From contig JARFJB010001678.1 in assembly GCA_036346205.1 (NCBI GenBank), positions 485,001-549,000 of the forward strand: 64,000 bases of DNA, read 5' to 3'. Position 1 is the stretch's first letter, and every line of letters begins with the position of its first letter. A program made the translations under genes and the position numbers. The stretch is from Vesta saturnalis. Lineage: Eukaryota > Arthropoda > Insecta > Coleoptera > Lampyridae. Of the stretch, positions 59,258 through 64,000 are shown one piece after another. The notes under the pieces are model-generated. The model had not been told where the DNA came from. It made no database searches and saw nothing but the letters and a program-made list of their open reading frames with translations.

Positions 59258-60373
59258 ATGCCGTTTACATTTACAAATAGCGAACAAGCCGACATTCATT
59301 TTATTTATGGGTTCGCAAATGGGAATTCAAGGTACGCAGCTAGGGAGTATCGGAGAAGATTTCCAAATAGACGACAACCTCATCATTCCGTTTTTGTGAG
59401 TATCCATCGTCGATTTGTTAACCAGGGTTTGAAAAATGTAGATGGTGGCCGACAAAACAACCGTGGACGAGATAGAATTGGAGAGGGTATATTGCGTGAA
59501 TTTAATAGGAACCCCACGACAAGTACTCGACGTACTGCTGTTGCTCTTGGTATTTCCCAAAGTAAAGTTTCCCGGGTTTTAAAACGGAATCACAGACGCC
59601 CATATCATTTTCAACCTGTCATGGTTTATGTCCAGGTGACGAAGATTATTGTAGGTGGGTTCTTAAATTCAAAATAGAGATTTCTTATCCAACATACTGT
59701 GGACTGATGAATTGTTTATGTCCAGGTGACGCCGAATCGTAAACTTTCACATTATCTGATAGGTGGGTTCTGAAAACCATGCCATTCGACCAAATAGAGT
59801 TTTCAACATCCAATTTAGTACAAATGTCTGGATTGAATTAGGCAACCACGTGTTTGGACTCTGTGTATCGTAAACTTTCACAATCGTGATATAATTCACA
59901 TGAAAATTTCCATCATTCTTACCAAGAAGTTAACATGTTAATATGTAGTACAGACATGTCTATTGAATTTAAGAGCAACCATTCTTGGTTTGGAGCTTGA
60001 TGGATGTCCGGCCACATTATGGCAGTAAATGTCAGAAAATTGGCTAAACAATTTTTAGAAGAAGAACATGTATAGGTCGTGGAAGTCCAGTGGCGTGGCC
60101 TCTTAGATCCCGATTTAACGGACACTTTACTTGGTTTCAGCTTGATGGATGTCCGATTCATGGCAGAAATGAAGAAATTGTATACCACTCAGGTTAATAC
60201 ACTTGATAGGTAAGTCCAGTGGCGTCATCAGATCGCGATTTAACGCCACTATTTTGCTATGCATTCATGAAAAAGTGCATACCACTCTGTAATTACACTT
60301 AAGACGTTCTATTGTACGTCGCTGTGAAATGTGTATTGAAAAGAACGGTTTACATTTTGAACAAAGTGTCTAA
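59258..60373 (+). pseudogene. Mariner-type transposase, decayed
   Basis: The ATG at 59,258 gives MPFTFTNSEQADIHFIYGFA, a clear DUF4817-like helix-turn-helix, with FPNRRQPHHSVFVSIHRRF following. A second helix-turn-helix region includes RTAVALGISQSKVSRVLKRN and RRPYHFQPV. The frame is intact to 59,677. After that only fragments remain: WTDELFM near 59,699 (first catalytic Asp), two copies of QLDGCP near 59,992 and 60,137 (second Asp), and two copies of a GATTTAACG stretch replacing the third motif. The end, RRCEMCIEKNGLHFEQSV with TAA at 60,371-60,373, lies in the right TIR. The middle looks scrambled by short duplications and deletions, or by assembly error. Confidence 0.85.
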
Positions 60374-61129
60374 TTTTATTATACTAGTGTTATTGTTATT
60401 TATTTATAAATCGTTATTGCTAAGAATTCTTATTAATTTCACAATTATTAATTAAGTATTGTTACAATAATAAATAAGGATTGTTAAAATTAGTGTACTA
60501 AACAGATTTCAATTTACAAAAGTCTTGTATTTGAGTATGACTTGATACAGTGGTCGGCTCTTTAAAGTCTGTCTAACTAAAAACTGATAACCTACCTGTA
60601 TAAATGAAAACGATTTCAGAATTAGAAACGATCGTTAGTACTAAAATGCTCTAAATGTTTTATATCTTTATTAAAAACTTTAAATATTCCGTATTTCCAC
60701 CCTCAAAGCATTAACAAACTTAGTACCACATCAAACGACTAAATCAAAAAAGCACGATTTCAACAGAAAGGTACATTATTCTTAGTTAAACTGTATGTAG
60801 ATACATGAAAATTTAAATTTTTAAATTAGTCATGGGTACAAGTTCTTTTATGAAAGAGGTTGAGCATCCAACGCCACTGTGCAAGTTGAAACATTCTTAT
60901 CGCTTGTTTTATGCTAATAATCAGACATTATAACATGAAAAAATCTGACATTCGTTTATGAGTTAGCTGAAAATTTGAAAAATATTCCGTATTCAACACC
61001 TGTATCTGAAAGAGCGGCTCAACATATGTTATAGGAACTTTTCTTTGAAGATACCCATGTGTTCTAGACCTGTTAAAGTTTGTCTACAAATACTGACTCA
61101 CCCTTATAGACTTAATTAATATCTTAAAG

Positions 61130-62070
61130 ACATATTATAATTAAAATTTAAATATTCGTATTTACGCCTCTAAAACAAACAACAATCTGATAAAGGGTTG
61201 CAAAAGTCAAACCCTTTAGACCATATCAGAATTGAATATCTTAAGTCACATTTACTATCACGAAAATTTAAATTTTCGTATTAGTATGATAATAATCTTA
61301 AATGATTTAAGTACAAATACAAACATATTCAAGGGACTGCTTTCAATTCGATAGAAAATGACATCCTTGCATAATATTCGTATTTCGGAAAAGAGAACTA
61401 CTATTTCGAACAAAATGACATTAATTTTCGTATTACTGTTGTTTGCTAATAATCTTAGATTATGATTAAGTTAAATTGAATAACATCAAACAGGTGAACA
61501 ATCGTCAAGGGTATGAAAAACACCCCTTTACCATATCTCAAAAACGTCACATCACTATCACAATCAAATTTTCGTATCAGGTTGAAAATAATCTTAAATA
61601 ATTAAGAATAAATATCAGGTGGCACTGCGTCCAAGGGTAGAAAAACCACCTTTCATATCTCGAAAACGAGACATACTATCACAATCAAATTTTCGTATTA
61701 GGTTAATAATAATCTTAGAATGATTAAGTAATAAAAACATCCAGGTGAACTGTCGTCCAAGGGGTATGAAAAAACACCCCTTTACCATATCTCAAAAACG
61801 ACTCACTATCACAATCAAATTTTCGTATCAGGTTGAAAATAATCTTAGAATGATTAAGCAATAAATATATCCAGATGCACTGCCGTCCAAGGGGTAGAAA
61901 CACACCCTATTATATCTCGAAAACGGCACATACTATCACGATCTAATTTTCGTATTAGTTTGATAATAATCTCAGAATGGTTAAGCAATAAAAATATCCA
62001 GGTGTACTGCCGTCCAAGGGGTAGAAAAAACACCCCTTTATCATATCTCAAAAAGAGTGTGTAATTTTGA
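61130..62070 (-). repeat. ~120-130-bp array, partly inverted relative of TTTGTACC array
   Basis: About seven units with AAAACACCCCTTTACCATAT, CTCAAAAACG, ACTATCACAATCAAATTTTC, GTATTAGGTTGATAATAATC and CTTAGAATGATTAAG. The first unit (61,140-61,260) also has TTTAAATATTCGTATTT and GAATATCTTAAGTCACATTT, which look like inverted, diverged pieces of the 52.5-56.5 kb monomer. Confidence 0.8.
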
Positions 62071-62620
62071 GTTAAATTATTTCAAGTGTTGTTTTGGGGT
62101 TAAAACGATGAGCTCAAAAATCGAAACTATATTATTCAATATTAATTGTAAGGAATGGGGGGCTGAGCCGACGTCCTGACTATTATGATAAATAGCTCAT
62201 AGTTTTCATGTATTTATTTTTTTATTTTTACAAGGGGAGGGGGCTAGCTCGAGAGACGTTGATGAATAAATTTAATTTAATTTAAAATGAACGTGTAACT
62301 TGCAACTTGCCGTCCTTTTCAGACTTGTATTTTATAAAACCTCTTAATAAAACGATAGTTTAAAACTTTCTTCTTGCCTCTTTTAGTTTATCATCAGTTT
62401 CATTTTTCAACAACCAGATGAAGCTTTTTCCGCATTTCTCTTAAACTCGAAATTTTTCAAAATTTGAACTTGCGAAATGTGTGCGATTTTACTTTTTTAG
62501 TTTAATTACATTATTATACATGTCTTACCATTCATTTTAGTAAGTCGTGATTGATATCTTCCGTACGCCATTTTCTTAAATAAAACCAATTATTTTAATA
62601 CTAGCCTTTTTACCTCACAA
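62071..62620. repeat. Right arm of ~12-kb inverted repeat, dispersed repeats
   Basis: 62,090-62,445 mirrors 50,331-50,640. The following CGCATTTCTCTTAAACTCG and CGTACGCCATTTTCTTAAA blocks match 44.2-44.7 kb. No gene. Confidence 0.6.
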
Positions 62621-63124
62621 TACGAAAGTATTGTAATCGGTCGGCGAAATTTCAAGTGCAGCATCATTAGTTTTTGTGAATTATCGCAAAATAAAAAATA
62701 GAAAGTATATCCCAGCCTATTATTAATTATTTATGTATTTAATAAAATTAATAATAATTTTTTTATTATTAAAGAGGATTAAATTTCCTTTAGAATGAGC
62801 TGCCATACTTAAAAATTGCTTTACTGTAAGTTGGAATAAGAGAGGTTCAAACGTGAAAGTTTCAAAATGTATGACTGTCTGTCAGTCTGTATGTGTTCGA
62901 GCGCGATAGCGTCCACAAAGATATTTCGATCGTATGAAATTTGGTACCCAGGAGTAGACGGAATGATGAACTTTTGAGCGAAATCTGTCCAGTCAAAATA
63001 GAATTCCAGATTTCGACTATTATAGAGTGTATAAATATGAACAGCTCTATTCGTAGCAAACCGGCACGTCTTTACGTAGGCAAGTAAGTGGACCATCCTA
63101 GAATTGAATTTCGATTGTTCGTGA
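62621..63124. repeat. Likely dispersed-element segment
   Basis: Includes TGTCTGTCAGTCTGTATGTG and GTATGAAATTTGGTACCC, wording typical of untranslated parts of animal transposons (a Tc1 or LINE relation cannot be decided). No reading frame of note. Confidence 0.35.
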
Positions 63125-63190
63125 ACTCCTCCGGTAGCGCAGTGGCAGCGCGTTTGGTTGATGTCCCGGAGTCTCGGATTCAAGGCGCAT
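63125..63190 (+). repeat. tRNA-like sequence, SINE head relic
   Basis: CGGTAGCGCAGTGGCAGCGCG is a strong A-box/D-arm match and CTCGGATTCAAGG a weak B box at roughly tRNA spacing. The anticodon stem does not pair, so it is not called as a tRNA gene. Confidence 0.45.
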
Positions 63191-63214
63191 AATGAAAGAG
63201 GTTTTTTTATCTTA

Positions 63215-64000
63215 TCTTATTAGACGTGTTAAGGCATTTCTGGCCATTTCAAACAATTTTTGAAAAAAATTTTGGTCTTTTCGAAAATTTTTGTTCATTA
63301 TTACACGTTTTGTGCCATTTATGATCATTTGAGGCGATTTTTGGGGAAAAAAAATTTTTGACCCTTTGCTAAAAATGGCCAATTTTTTTTGCATTTTTAC
63401 ACGTTTTGAGACATTTCTGACCATTTGAGGAGATTTTTGGGAAAAAACTTTTTTGGCCATTTGACCCAACATTTTTCAATTTTTTTTTTGTGTTTTTAAT
63501 CGTTTTGAGCCATTTCAGATGATATTTTGGAAAAAAAATTTATGGCGCTTTGGTCAAAAAATTTCGCAATTATTTTTTGCATTTTAGACTTTATGATAAA
63601 TTTTAAAATGTCAAAATTCTAATTAATTTTTTTTAATAAGTAGAATTTAGGAATTATATAAACAACGAAAGTTAACTATGGAATAAGTGTAAAAATGATA
63701 ATTTTTTTTGGGTCATTTCTGACCATTTGAGATTTTTGGAAAAAAAACTGTCAATTAGTCAAAATTTTTCGAATTTTTTTTCCATTTATAATCAGTTTGA
63801 GCCAATGCTGACCATTTCAGATGATTTTTTGAAAAAAACAAAAATTGTTTGGCCCTTTTGGGCCATTACTGCCCATTTGAAATGACTTTTGGAAAAAAAA
63901 TTTTGGCCATTTGGTAAAAAAAATTCGAAATTTTTATACGCTTTGAAACATTTCTGACCATTTGAGATGATTTTTGGAAAAAAAAGCTTCTTTGGCCATT
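63215..64000 (+). repeat. ~90-115-bp TTTCTGACCATTTGAG array
   Basis: About eight units of GAGACATTTCTGACCATTTG, GAGATGATTTTTGG, an A run, TTTTGGCCATTTGGTCAAAA and TTTTTCGAATTTTTTT. It continues past the window edge. One interruption without units lies near 63,585-63,700. Confidence 0.88.

Larger units (their letters stand above)
58028..61113 (+). mobile_element. Very-long-TIR mariner-type transposon
   Basis: Ends are AGGTGAGTCAGTTTTTGTAG and its inverse, with TA on both sides. The left arm spans 58,028-59,047 (about 1,020 bp) and the right arm 60,303-61,113 (about 810 bp, with deletions). Shared blocks include CAAACTTTAACAGG, GTACCACATCAAAC, CTCTAAATGTTTTAT, ATCTGTTTAGTACACTAATT and AAACCGTTCTTTTCAATACA. 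The inner arm ends lie inside the transposase gene, so the left arm carries an inverted copy of the transposase C-terminus. The region from 59,620 to 60,300 contains short tandem duplications. Confidence 0.85.

Noticed and set aside
63125..63190. Possible true tRNA gene
   Set aside because: Good A box, but no pairing anticodon arm and a weak B box.

Overview
The window is eukaryotic, AT-rich nuclear DNA, most likely from an insect. No protein-coding host gene can be supported. The best taxonomic clue is at least five decayed Tc1/mariner-type transposase copies of a kind common in insects: a DUF4817-like N-terminal helix-turn-helix, then DDE motifs of the type FSDEATF, QQDGAPPHF and SPDLTPLDF. 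Nearly everything else is transposon debris, long (TA)n tracts, tRNA-derived short elements and old tandem arrays. It reads like pericentromeric or other gene-poor repeat-rich chromatin.

Layout. 1-11,340 is a nest of elements between two inverted arms (1-178 and 10,881-11,340). It holds a long-TIR mariner sitting at the exact centre of a small palindromic element; a foldback element with ~180-bp tandem repeats in its arms (3,508-7,805), itself broken by a second mariner; a deletion-derivative mariner between two TA tracts; and a truncated third mariner. 11.9-13.1 kb is CA/CAAA-rich low complexity. 13.7-15.4 kb and 19.3-20.6 kb hold the most interesting units: a tRNA-Thr-like head with Pol III A and B boxes, a hammerhead-ribozyme-like core and, in the second locus, (TA)n junctions, arranged head to tail. 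15.5-17.8, 18.8-22.9, 23.4-26.5, 26.6-28.5, 29.1-31.9, 31.9-33.6, 33.9-36.5, 39.0-43.7, 47.2-49.7, 52.5-56.5, 61.1-62.1 and 63.2-64.0 kb are tandem arrays of different families with periods from about 90 to 430 bp.

Several arrays are not free satellites but arms of palindromic (foldback) elements: units switch orientation at an internal centre and the ends are inverted repeats. The clearest case, 47,178-49,664, has a perfect 10-bp terminal inverted repeat and a perfect 9-bp target-site duplication. A palindrome at 56,516-57,975 encloses a broken reading frame that resembles the end of a ubiquitin-specific protease (C19) domain. A third mariner (58,028-61,113) has terminal repeats so long that the last codons of its transposase lie inside them.

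Functionally, the window holds parasites on parasites: TA-targeting mariners and their deletion products, foldback elements that appear to spread and amplify tandem arrays, and short Pol III-type ribozyme units that depend on other machinery. The transposase readings are all broken by frameshifts or stops. All coordinates of diverged arrays are approximate because they were read by eye.
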